64,000 nt of DNA from Amycolatopsis thailandensis (GTDB lineage: Bacteria; Actinomycetota; Actinomycetes; Mycobacteriales; Pseudonocardiaceae). The position numbers were made by a program, and so were the translations under genes. Location of the stretch: NCBI RefSeq assembly GCF_002234405.1, contig NZ_NMQT01000099.1, positions 35,175-99,174 of the forward strand, written 5' to 3'. The notes under the pieces were generated by a model that worked only from the letters and a program-made list of their open reading frames with translations, was not told the origin of the DNA and did no database searches. Positions within the stretch are counted from its first letter, which is position 1; each line of letters starts with the position of its first letter. Positions 1-7,242 of this stretch are shown piece after piece.

Positions 1-1
1 T

Positions 2-841
2 CTGACGGAGCTCGATGTGGGCGGTGGCGCTCTATCGGGCAGCTTGGACGTCGTGCCCTTCATCGAGTACGCCTTGACGTTGGACCTGCTTGAGCGCGAA
101 ATGTTCGAGACCCTGGCGGCGGAGAAGGCCTTGCGTCCTGGCCACGTGCCCCTGCGGGACAAGTACTTGCCGGACCTCGCGACGGTGCTCGACCTGGCCG
201 GACGGTTGTGCGCGGGCGGCGTGCTTGCCTTGACCGCGATCGCTCGGCCCGCGGACCCGTATCGCGGTGGTCGCGACTACCTGCTGCTCATCCAGGAGCG
301 GTCTAGGAACGTGCTGAACGCGACCGGAAGCTTGGCCGTGATCCCGAAGGCGTTCCACCGGCCATCGACGGATCAACGCGCGGATGCTCGGATAGGAGCG
401 ACCCTGCGGCGTGCGCTGGAGAACGAGCTGTTCGGACGGGTCGACGTCGACAACACCGCGGGCAGTCAGCGAGCAGCTGATCCGATGCACCCTCACAGGT
501 TGTCCGCGCCGATGAGGTGGCTGACCGAACAACCGGGACGACTGCGGATGGAGTGCACCGGGTTCGGCCTCAACCTTGTCAGCGGGAACTACGAGCTCGC
601 CAGCTTGGTCGTCATCGACGACGACGAGTTCTGGTCCCGCTTCGGCGGCGAGGTTGAGGCTAATTGGGAGTCGACTGAGTTGCGCTCGTATTCGACGCTT
701 GATGGCGATCTTATCGGCGGACTGATTGCCGATGAATCGTGGAGCAACGAAGGTTTGTTCGCGCTGCTCCAAGGGCTGCGCCGACTCGCAGAAATTAGCG
801 GTGAGCGGCTGGCGGTTCCGAGTATTGAACTATGTCGCTGA
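2..841 (+). CDS. Regulator-like protein with degenerate Nudix-like motif (5' truncated; copy A)
   Basis: The reading frame is open to the left edge, so the N-terminus lies outside the window. The visible 279 residues align along their whole length with the C-terminal half of the protein at 1177-2733: shared blocks include RLCAGGVLALTAIARPADPY, FGLNLVSGNYE, VEANWES and WSNEGLF. Where copy B has a Nudix-like RELEEEL segment this copy has RALENEL, so two acidic residues normally needed for metal binding are replaced. By analogy with copy B the missing part should contain an XRE-like helix-turn-helix. It is convergent with the cupin gene and overlaps its 3' end by 12 bp. Function unknown; a ligand-sensing transcription factor is the most likely role. 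Confidence 0.7.
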   Translation: MTELDVGGGALSGSLDVVPFIEYALTLDLLEREMFETLAAEKALRPGHVPLRDKYLPDLATVLDLAGRLCAGGVLALTAIARPADPYRGGRDYLLLIQERSRNVLNATGSLAVIPKAFHRPSTDQRADARIGATLRRALENELFGRVDVDNTAGSQRAADPMHPHRLSAPMRWLTEQPGRLRMECTGFGLNLVSGNYELASLVVIDDDEFWSRFGGEVEANWESTELRSYSTLDGDLIGGLIADESWSNEGLFALLQGLRRLAEISGERLAVPSIELCR

Positions 842-1195
842 AGGCCACCGCACGGCCAATACGACAGAATCCGATATGGCTTCCCAGGAATGGTCGATAC
901 CTGGCCCCCACATGATGTAGTCGCCTTGACGTGTCATAGTTTTGCCGCCGCCAGTGACATCGACGCGAAAGTGGCCGGAGATGAGAATTACGAGCGTCGT
1001 CCGCTGGTCATCGGAGGTCCACTCCGGGCGCTTGTCGCCTGCAGGATGGTTGGCCCACTTGACTTCCACGTCTTTCGATGAGCGGACGCCATGGGAGGGG
1101 TCGATGAAGTGCCCGACTAGCCAGCTGCGGGTGTCTGCTGCGTCTTCATTGGCGTTTCCGGCGGTCCAGCCGTCGTTCACGTGCTTATTTCCCAT
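830..1195 (-). CDS. Small cupin-fold protein
   Basis: A 121-residue protein whose C-terminal two thirds reads as one cupin barrel: a WTSDDQRTTLVILISGHFRV strand pair, then a GDYIMWGPGIDHSWEA segment that places Gly, Pro and His as in the second cupin motif. No signal peptide. I chose the ATG at 1195 because the longer frame to 1285 lies inside the upstream gene. The start overlaps the 3' end of the XRE/Nudix-like gene by 19 bp, so the two are probably translationally coupled and may act together, the cupin as a small-molecule sensor or enzyme. Substrate not readable from sequence. Confidence 0.75.
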   Translation of the reverse strand: MGNKHVNDGWTAGNANEDAADTRSWLVGHFIDPSHGVRSSKDVEVKWANHPAGDKRPEWTSDDQRTTLVILISGHFRVDVTGGGKTMTRQGDYIMWGPGIDHSWEAISDSVVLAVRWPSAT

Positions 1196-2733
1196 TCTAT
1201 CGGCGGCAACTTCACGCGCTCTCCTCCGATTTCCGCCAGCCGTCGCAGGCCCTGCATCATCGCAAAGAGTCCTTCGTTGCTCCATGCTACATCACTCAGG
1301 AGCTCGGTGACGAGCTCTGTATCGGTTGTCGAATACTGCCGAAGTGTCGCTGATTCCCAGTTCGCTTCGACCATGCCGCCGTAACGTTGCCAGAATTCTT
1401 CGTCGTCGATGACTATCAGGCTTGCAAATTCGTAGTTTCCGCTGACCAGGTTCAGGCCGAAGCCTGTGGACTCCAATCGCAAGCGATCAGGTTCCTCCGC
1501 AAGCCAGCGCATCGGTTCAGAGCGGCGCGCTGGGTGCATGGGGTCCGCAGTCAGCATCTCGTCGAGTGTGTTGTCGATATCCGGCCGCCCGAACAACTCC
1601 TCTTCCAGCTCTCGTCGGAGTGTTGCGCCCACCTGGGCATCTCGGCGGACGTCGGTCAGCGGCTGATGGAAGCCCTTCGGGATCACCGCGAGTCGTCGCG
1701 CAGCGTTTAGGACGTGACCTGAACGCTCCTGTACGAGCAGGAGATAGTCCGCGTCGCCCCGGTACGGGTCAGCCGGGCGCGCGATGGCGGTGAGTGCGAG
1801 TACGCCTCCCGCGCAAAGCCGGTTGGCGACGTCGAGCACTGATCGAAGATCAGGTAGGTGTCGGTCGCGAAGTGGCATGGACGATGAGCCGGCCGCGAGG
1901 GCGTCCATGAGTTCGCCTTCGAGCAGGTCCATCGTCAGCGCGTAGTGCGCGAAGTGAGTGACGCCGAACGAGCCGCCGAGCTGGTGTTTGCGGATGTCCG
2001 TGCCGAGCAGGCGGTAGATCGGACTGTTCACGAGACGGGTGCTCATGGCCAGCGTCTCCGCCAGGCGCTGAACGGCGAGACTCGCCGCGCGTTCATCGAG
2101 CTCGAGGCTCGCGTCCGGCCGGGTACTCGTCGCCGTGAACCGCTCTTGCTCTGGCCGCAGCTCGCAGGCCACATCCAGCCAATCGACGCAGGTCAGGACG
2201 CTGGTGTTCACGGTGTCAGCGCCGATTCGCCCGCAGTACAGACCGTGATTCTCGATTTGATGCCCGTAGTACTGGCGGAGAGCGTCGACGACCTCCCGCT
2301 GGCTCACCCAACTCCGTCGGGTTCCGCGGTTGTGGAGGTCTTGGACGGTCACGTCGGCGAGGCGCGAAGCGACCGCGCGGCGGGCTGTGCCGGGGATCCA
2401 GCGGGCTGAGCGGTCGAGCCATTCGAGGGCTGCGCCGATGTGTGGATCAGTCGTAAGCCGCTCGTCCTCGGTGATGCCCGATACCGCCTGAGCGGCGGGC
2501 GCCTCGCCGACCAGCTCGGCGAAGCGCGCACGCTCCGCATCCGACGCTTGCTCAAACGCGGTGTCGAGCACCTGTTGCATCTCGGACTGCTGGACCAGGT
2601 CCGGCTTCTTGCGCCATGACGCCACGGTGCGTGCGGCGACGCCCAGCTTCTCGGCGAACCGCTCGTTGCTCAATCTCAGTGCGGCTTGAAGTGCCGACGC
2701 TGATCGACCGGTCCATTCGTTGGCTCGGCTCAT
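1177..2733 (-). CDS. XRE-like regulator with C-terminal Nudix-like domain (copy B)
   Basis: A 518-residue protein. Residues 20-45 (LSNERFAEKLGVAARTVASW) look like an XRE-type helix-turn-helix. The middle (about 90-300) is helical and not recognised. Residues 345-385 contain PKGF followed by RELEEEL (374-380), close to the second half of a Nudix box, but the box ends FG rather than GU and the upstream Gly and Glu are not at canonical spacing, so hydrolase activity is uncertain. It is the full-length version of copy A and is followed by a coupled cupin gene. Phased 9-bp repeats just upstream suggest autoregulation. Interpretation as a sensor-regulator is inference. Confidence 0.75.
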   Translation of the reverse strand: MSRANEWTGRSASALQAALRLSNERFAEKLGVAARTVASWRKKPDLVQQSEMQQVLDTAFEQASDAERARFAELVGEAPAAQAVSGITEDERLTTDPHIGAALEWLDRSARWIPGTARRAVASRLADVTVQDLHNRGTRRSWVSQREVVDALRQYYGHQIENHGLYCGRIGADTVNTSVLTCVDWLDVACELRPEQERFTATSTRPDASLELDERAASLAVQRLAETLAMSTRLVNSPIYRLLGTDIRKHQLGGSFGVTHFAHYALTMDLLEGELMDALAAGSSSMPLRDRHLPDLRSVLDVANRLCAGGVLALTAIARPADPYRGDADYLLLVQERSGHVLNAARRLAVIPKGFHQPLTDVRRDAQVGATLRRELEEELFGRPDIDNTLDEMLTADPMHPARRSEPMRWLAEEPDRLRLESTGFGLNLVSGNYEFASLIVIDDEEFWQRYGGMVEANWESATLRQYSTTDTELVTELLSDVAWSNEGLFAMMQGLRRLAEIGGERVKLPPIEWEIST

Positions 2734-2750
2734 CGGTGCACCGAAAAGCC

Positions 2751-2781
2751 GATATGCAGCGGATATGCAGTGATTGTGCAG
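2751..2781. promoter_or_regulatory. Phased repeats upstream of copy B regulator
   Basis: GATATGCAG occurs at 2751-2759 and 2762-2770, 11 bp apart, followed by the related GATTGTGCAG at 2772-2781. Three repeats on one face of the helix, 18 to 48 bp before the start codon of the XRE-like gene, look like an operator. Inference only. Confidence 0.4.
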
Positions 2782-2877
2782 TGCTTCCGCACCAGTTGTG
2801 CATGGGATCGTGCGCCGATTCGGCCTTGAATTCTAGGTATGGAAATCACCTGGATCACCAGCCCGAATCGCCCGCCT

Positions 2878-3258
2878 TCAACGCTTCGAGCGGACATGCT
2901 CGACCACGATCGCGAGGTTCGACTGAACGTCTTCGAGACGCTCGGTGAGCTCAGCCAGCCGCTGTTCAAGAGCGTCCAGTCGAGGCCAGAGATCATGCCC
3001 GTCGTCAGCCGGCTCGTCCGGATGGGGCGGAGTGCGATTTTGCAGAACTGCCAACAGATGCTGCGGGTGCCAGCCCAACGTCGTCGACAGTGCTTCGAGT
3101 GTGCGGGCGCTCCGTCGACGCTCCACAGTGTGGTGCTGCAACTCGCGCACGATCGCCTGCGACACGTGCGACCGCTCAGCAAGCTCGCGTTGCCGCCAGC
3201 CGAGTTCGTTGACGCGCATGCTGATCGCCTTCGCGACTGCCGCCCAGTCTTCCGACAC
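2878..3258 (-). CDS. XRE-family repressor of the integrative element
   Basis: A 126-residue protein. Residues 20-62 (LGWRQRELAERSHVSQAIVR and following) form a Cro/C1-type helix-turn-helix. The C-terminus (about 92-120, LDALEQRLAELTERLEDVQS) is a predicted coiled coil, probably for dimerisation. It is divergent from the excisionase-conjugation operon, with a 156-bp repeat-rich spacer, the usual position of the repressor that keeps an AICE quiescent. Its downstream neighbours on the same strand are the copy B regulator and the cupin. Confidence 0.85.
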   Translation of the reverse strand: MSEDWAAVAKAISMRVNELGWRQRELAERSHVSQAIVRELQHHTVERRRSARTLEALSTTLGWHPQHLLAVLQNRTPPHPDEPADDGHDLWPRLDALEQRLAELTERLEDVQSNLAIVVEHVRSKR

Positions 3259-3281
3259 GTATCCCTCCGCGCTCCGCCTCA

Positions 3282-3410
3282 GCGCTGAGATTAGCGGCTC
3301 ATCGCGCTTTTATCGCGTCGCCTAGCGCATTAGCGGCGGCGCGTCGGGCGAACGCGCCATTCGAAGCGCTGAAATCAACAGCATAGTCTTGAAATCATCA
3401 GATTGGTCTT
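3282..3410. promoter_or_regulatory. Divergent promoter/operator region of the element with tandem 20-bp repeats
   Basis: Two adjacent 20-bp repeats, GAAATCAACAGCATAGTCTT (3371-3390) and GAAATCATCAGATTGGTCTT (3391-3410), match at 16 of 20 positions. Further left, AGCGCTGA is followed by GATTA near 3282 and by AATCA near 3365, and ATTAGCGGC occurs at 3291 and near 3331. The repeats end 4 bp before the excisionase-like start codon. They may be sites for the XRE repressor or for the excisionase itself. Confidence 0.55.
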
Positions 3411-3414
3411 TTTT

Positions 3415-3627
3415 ATGAACTCGCAAATGACTTTGCACACCATTCAGCAGGCCGCCTGGATTCTGGGTGTTCCGCGCTCGGCTGCGAGCCGGGCGATCCG
3501 TACCGGACAGCTGAGGGCGATTCGCTCGCGGTCCGGTCTGCGGGTGTCGTCGACCGAACTCGCTCGGCTGCTCGGCACCACGAAGCAGGACGGAGGTGCG
3601 GCATGCACGCCGATGACCTCCGGCTGA
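3415..3627 (+). CDS. Excisionase-like helix-turn-helix protein
   Basis: A 70-residue protein with a winged-helix DNA-binding domain of the MerR/excisionase type: TIQQAAWILGVPRSAASRAI as the recognition helices and GQLRAIRSRSGLRVSSTELA as the wing. ATG 3415 was preferred to the TTG at 3403, which lies inside a tandem repeat. First gene of the element operon; its end overlaps the WhiB-like gene by 25 bp. Likely the recombination directionality factor for the serine recombinase, or a transcriptional activator; sequence alone does not separate these. Confidence 0.7.
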   Translation: MNSQMTLHTIQQAAWILGVPRSAASRAIRTGQLRAIRSRSGLRVSSTELARLLGTTKQDGGAACTPMTSG

Positions 3628-3938
3628 TCGGGATCGCGTGGCGGCTCGACCGCCTGCGGTGGATCCCCTCGGACGTCCTGACCGCCATCGTCACCGGCGA
3701 AGGGGTCTGCATGTGGCCATCGGCGGAGGGTGAACCGCCGCCGGCGCAGACCGATCAGCAGCTCGCCGACCGACTGTGCGGAGGATGTCCGGTCCGGGAC
3801 GAGTGTCTAGAACTGGAGCTGCGCACTGCCGGGACGGACACGGCCGGTGTCTGGGGCGGGATGACCGACGACGATCGTCGGGAACTTCATCCGCACTGGC
3901 TTCGGCGCGGTGACCGGATCGAGCGAGGTGCACGATGA
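3603..3938 (+). CDS. WhiB-like iron-sulfur transcription factor (element-borne)
   Basis: A 111-residue protein with the full Wbl signature: Cys36, then Cys59-x2-Cys62-x5-Cys68 for a [4Fe-4S] cluster, then the GVWGGM turn at 82-87 followed by a basic region (DDRREL). Wbl proteins bind the principal sigma factor and redirect transcription. Chromosomal Wbl genes are usually monocistronic; this one sits in a conjugation operon between the excisionase-like gene and a membrane protein, with overlapping starts and stops, so it probably controls element transfer or host response to it. Confidence 0.9.
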   Translation: MHADDLRLIGIAWRLDRLRWIPSDVLTAIVTGEGVCMWPSAEGEPPPAQTDQQLADRLCGGCPVRDECLELELRTAGTDTAGVWGGMTDDDRRELHPHWLRRGDRIERGAR

Positions 3939-4264
3939 GTGGCCTCACCTTGACGCCAACGCAGATACTCGCCGGGGTCGGCGTGCTGGTTGTGCTGCTC
4001 TGGGTTTGGCGGGCCGGCGCTCGCCGGGCGAAGGCCGCGGCGGAGAAGACACGCAGTGGAGCACGTCTGGTCTCCTTGGCCGGCCGCGTGCTTTTCAACG
4101 CTGGGTTAATCGTGGCTGTTCAGTGGGTTGTCATCTCACATCCGAGCAGCTCCTGGCTGCGCCTCGCGGTACTCGGACTGCCCGCGCTGTTCGCCTCTCA
4201 TGCGCTGACTCGCGCTATGACCGTGACGACCGTCGACACCTCGAAGCGGGGTGGTCGCCGATGA
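3935..4264 (+). CDS. Small membrane protein of the conjugation operon
   Basis: A 109-residue protein with three predicted membrane helices (about 11-27, 52-68 and 74-90) and a basic segment (ARRAKAAAEKTRSGAR) between the first two. Start and stop overlap both neighbours by ATGA. Position between the regulator genes and the translocase resembles the Spd (intramycelial spread) genes of Streptomyces elements. No sequence family recognised with certainty. Confidence 0.75.
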   Translation: MSGLTLTPTQILAGVGVLVVLLWVWRAGARRAKAAAEKTRSGARLVSLAGRVLFNAGLIVAVQWVVISHPSSSWLRLAVLGLPALFASHALTRAMTVTTVDTSKRGGRR

Positions 4265-4962
4265 CGCGGGCGCAACGGCTGGCCCAGGACGCGGCCGAAG
4301 CCGCAGAGGTTCGGGCGTACGAGACCGATCCGGACGTTGTGGCGCTCCGAATCGAGCGGGTACGTCGGCAGGTCGACTGGATGTGCTGGACGGGGATTGT
4401 CCTCGGACTGGCGTTCACGATGACGAACGTTCAGACCTTCGCTTCGACAGGGACTCAGCCGTGGTCGCTGCCGTGGCTGGCTGCGTGGGTCCTGGATCCG
4501 ACGGTGTCCCTCGTACTACTAGCGATCCTTCGCGCGGAGCAGGTGACTGCCCGGTACCAGGTTCGCACCGGTGGATGGGTTCGGCGGGCGAAGTGGTTCA
4601 CGCTCGCCGCTACCTACGTCATGAACACGTGGACGTCCTATGCGGAGGGGGATCCAGCGGCGATCGTCCTGCACTCGGTGCCTCCGCTGGTCGTCTTCGC
4701 CGCGGTCGAGGCGATCACTGATCTGCGCGACAAGCTGACCGATGCTGCCATCGTGGCTGCCGGTGAACGGCGAGGTGTTCAGGGCGAGTCCATGAACGCC
4801 GGGCGCCGGAAGCTGTTCGCCGACTACCTGGCCGACGCTCGGCGACGCTGGTCACCCGATGTCGACGTCACGCCGGCGTGGATCCGGCAGGCGACCGGAT
4901 GTTCGCGCGGGTTGTCGCCGCGGCTGGCACGTGCGTTGCGCGCGGAGGTGGCCGATGACTGA
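4261..4962 (+). CDS. Membrane protein with C-terminal helix-turn-helix-like segment (DUF2637/Spd-like)
   Basis: A 233-residue protein. The N-terminal 40 residues are charged and cytoplasmic; four hydrophobic segments follow (about 43-60, 73-95, 113-130, 145-160). The C-terminal part (about 185-233, TPAWIRQATGCSRGLSPRLA) reads as a winged-helix-like domain. This resembles DUF2637-type membrane proteins found next to AICE translocases. It overlaps the upstream gene by ATGA and the FtsK-like gene by 8 bp. A role in plasmid spread or anchoring DNA to the membrane is inferred from context. Confidence 0.7.
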   Translation: MTRAQRLAQDAAEAAEVRAYETDPDVVALRIERVRRQVDWMCWTGIVLGLAFTMTNVQTFASTGTQPWSLPWLAAWVLDPTVSLVLLAILRAEQVTARYQVRTGGWVRRAKWFTLAATYVMNTWTSYAEGDPAAIVLHSVPPLVVFAAVEAITDLRDKLTDAAIVAAGERRGVQGESMNAGRRKLFADYLADARRRWSPDVDVTPAWIRQATGCSRGLSPRLARALRAEVADD

Positions 4963-7084
4963 GCCAAGCGCACTGCCAGTGGAGGCAGATCCCGTGCTGG
5001 ATGGCGAGCTGGTCGATGACACGTTGCCGCAACCACGTCGCCGCACACGTCGCAACCGGCTGGTGATGTGGTGGCTGCACTCGCAACGCGTGCCGTTGTG
5101 GCTCAAGAGCAAACCGCAAGCGGTTCAAGCCGCGAAGGACGCGGTTGCTTGGCTGGTCATGTCACCGGTGCGCTTCCTCGGGGCGGTTGTTCGCGGGGTG
5201 GTGGTCGGTGCGCGGTGGTGGCGTAGCTGGGTGACAGTGCGGGACTATCGAGCTGCGGCAGAGGAGTCCGAGAAACTGGCCGATAAGTTCACCGAGATTC
5301 GCGGGCTGACGCTGTTCCGCTGGAAAGTCACGGGCTTGGTGCTCGCCGTCGTTGCTCTGGCGGTCGCGATGGTGGATCTCCTGTACGGCGCCGATCCATT
5401 GTGGATGGCAGGGGCTGGTGCAGCGGTCGCCTTGGCGATTCTTGGTCGACGCAAAGACGGGAGTCCGGGACGGAAACCTGCGCTCGCAGGTCCGCGCACA
5501 CTGACATGGACGATGGACCCGCAGGTTCTGGTGGACGCGTTTCGGGATGCGAAGCTCATCGGCAAGGACGAGTCGCTGAGGCTGGTCGAGCGGGCAACGC
5601 GGGTTGGCGATGGCTGGGCCGTCACGGTCGACCTTCCCGCCACCCGCAAGGCCGCGGATGTCGTGAAGAACCGGGACGCGCTCGCGTCCGCCTTGGCGGT
5701 CGATGAGGTGCAGCTCATCGTGGAACGCGTCCGAGGCAACGGTGGTCATGCAGGGCGGGTAGCGATGTGGGTCGCCGATGAAGACCCGTACGCGTCACCA
5801 CCGTTGCGGACGCCGCTGCTCGGGGCGGTCCAGTGGGATGCGTGGCGTCCGGTTCCTTTCGGTAGAGACGCGCGGGATCGGCGGATCGATCTCCCTCTGG
5901 TGTGGACGTCGTTGCTCGTGGGCGCGATTCCGCGGCAGGGCAAGACATTCGCTGCCAGGCTCGCTGCTTCTGGACTCATCCTGGACGCGTGGGTGCGGCT
6001 GTACGTCGCGGACTTCAAGGCGGGCAAGGACTGGGACTCGGCCGGCAAGGTCGCGCATCGGTTCATGGCGGGCGACGAATCCGAGCATGTCCTGGCCCTC
6101 ATCGGCTGGCTCGCTGAGCTGGTCGCAGAGGTTCAGTCGAGGTTTCGGCGGATGCGGGATCTCGATGACCTGACGTGCCCGGAGTCGAAGGTCACGCCGG
6201 AGATGTCTCGTGACAAGGCGCTGAACATGCCGATTACGGCGATCTTCATCGATGAGGTCCAAGTCCCGCTTGAGGACCGCACATCTATCGAGGTGCAGGG
6301 GAAGAGACTGACGGCGGGCGAGTACGTCGGCGAGTTGCTGACGTGGTTGGCGAAGAAGGGGCCAGCTGCCGGGATTGTGCTCGTATTGGCGACGCAGCGG
6401 CCGGACTCGAAGACGATTCCGTCCGGCCTACGTGCGGTGCTCGGCTCGCGGTTCGCGCTCCGGGTGATGGACTGGCGTGACTCGAACATCGTGCTCGGCG
6501 AGCAGATGAACACGCGCGGGTTCGATTCGTCTCGTCTGCTGCCGTCGCACAAAGGCGTAGGGATCCTGCGCCCGGACGGCGACACCGCGGCCGGAGCCGA
6601 TGTGCTCGCGATGACCGTCCGGACCTACTACATGCCGAACGAAGACTGGCGAACGATCTGCGAGCAGGGGCGGGCGCTGCGGGAAGCAGCGGGAACGTTG
6701 ACCGGGCACGCGGCAGGCCAGGACCTGACGCCAGTGCTCGACCACGCTGTGGTGGTCAAGGAAATCGGTACAGGTGGCGGCAGTGACGCGGTTGGCGAGC
6801 TGCCTGAACCGTTCGCATCGATCGTCGACTACTTCGGCGATGACCTTGGTCCGGAGGGTCGCGACTTCGTGCCGACCGCGGAGCTCTTGGACGTGCTGAA
6901 GATCGACCGGATGACGCTCGCCCAGCAGATGAGCGAGGCGGGATGTCGGCCTACGCGGGATCGGATCACGACCGAAAGCGGCGAGACACGGCAGGTGCGC
7001 GGTTACCTAACAGCTGAAATCAAGAGAGCTATCGCCGAGCTGGCCAGGCGATACGGTAACAGCGCCGAGGGTGGCCGCGCATGA
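4955..7084 (+). CDS. FtsK/SpoIIIE-type conjugative DNA translocase (TraSA-like)
   Basis: A 709-residue protein. Two membrane helices (about 124-144 and 148-164) precede a RecA-like motor domain. Walker A is GAIPRQGKT at 323-331; Walker B is ITAIFIDE ending at Asp433-Glu434. The LVLATQRPDSKTIPSGLRAV segment and the following RFALRV are typical of the FtsK-family arginine and sensor region. Such proteins are sufficient to pump double-stranded DNA between mycelia in Streptomyces plasmids and AICEs. ATG 4955 was chosen because the longer frame runs back inside the previous gene; the 8-bp overlap ATGACTGA suggests translational coupling. The C-terminus (about 620-700) looks like a winged-helix DNA-recognition domain. 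Confidence 0.92.
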   Translation: MTEPSALPVEADPVLDGELVDDTLPQPRRRTRRNRLVMWWLHSQRVPLWLKSKPQAVQAAKDAVAWLVMSPVRFLGAVVRGVVVGARWWRSWVTVRDYRAAAEESEKLADKFTEIRGLTLFRWKVTGLVLAVVALAVAMVDLLYGADPLWMAGAGAAVALAILGRRKDGSPGRKPALAGPRTLTWTMDPQVLVDAFRDAKLIGKDESLRLVERATRVGDGWAVTVDLPATRKAADVVKNRDALASALAVDEVQLIVERVRGNGGHAGRVAMWVADEDPYASPPLRTPLLGAVQWDAWRPVPFGRDARDRRIDLPLVWTSLLVGAIPRQGKTFAARLAASGLILDAWVRLYVADFKAGKDWDSAGKVAHRFMAGDESEHVLALIGWLAELVAEVQSRFRRMRDLDDLTCPESKVTPEMSRDKALNMPITAIFIDEVQVPLEDRTSIEVQGKRLTAGEYVGELLTWLAKKGPAAGIVLVLATQRPDSKTIPSGLRAVLGSRFALRVMDWRDSNIVLGEQMNTRGFDSSRLLPSHKGVGILRPDGDTAAGADVLAMTVRTYYMPNEDWRTICEQGRALREAAGTLTGHAAGQDLTPVLDHAVVVKEIGTGGGSDAVGELPEPFASIVDYFGDDLGPEGRDFVPTAELLDVLKIDRMTLAQQMSEAGCRPTRDRITTESGETRQVRGYLTAEIKRAIAELARRYGNSAEGGRA

Positions 7085-7242
7085 GTGCGAGCTCTTCGAG
7101 CGTAGAGCCAGTTAAGGTTACTCTGCCAGGTGAGATGTTCGACTTGACGCCAGCTGTGGCTCGTGCACTCCTGGCGATCTTGATCGAGTTGAGCGAGGTT
7201 CACTTGCTGGACCGGACAGAGGGGGCCGAGCATGGCGGCTGA
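7081..7242 (+). CDS. 53-residue protein between translocase and recombinase
   Basis: A short ORF that begins in the ATGA overlap with the translocase stop and ends 11 bp inside the recombinase gene. The product has a hydrophobic/amphipathic stretch (LTPAVARALLAILIELSEVH, residues 22-41) and no cysteines. Its perfect fit between two coupled genes supports it being translated. Function unknown; it could be a coupling peptide or small regulator of recombination. Confidence 0.65.
   Translation: MSASSSSVEPVKVTLPGEMFDLTPAVARALLAILIELSEVHLLDRTEGAEHGG

Noticed and set aside
1..3400. Left attachment site (second copy of tRNA-Leu 3' end)
   Set aside because: I looked for ACTTGAACCCCC and TCCGAGGGGGG by eye and found none; a computed search beyond the window is needed.
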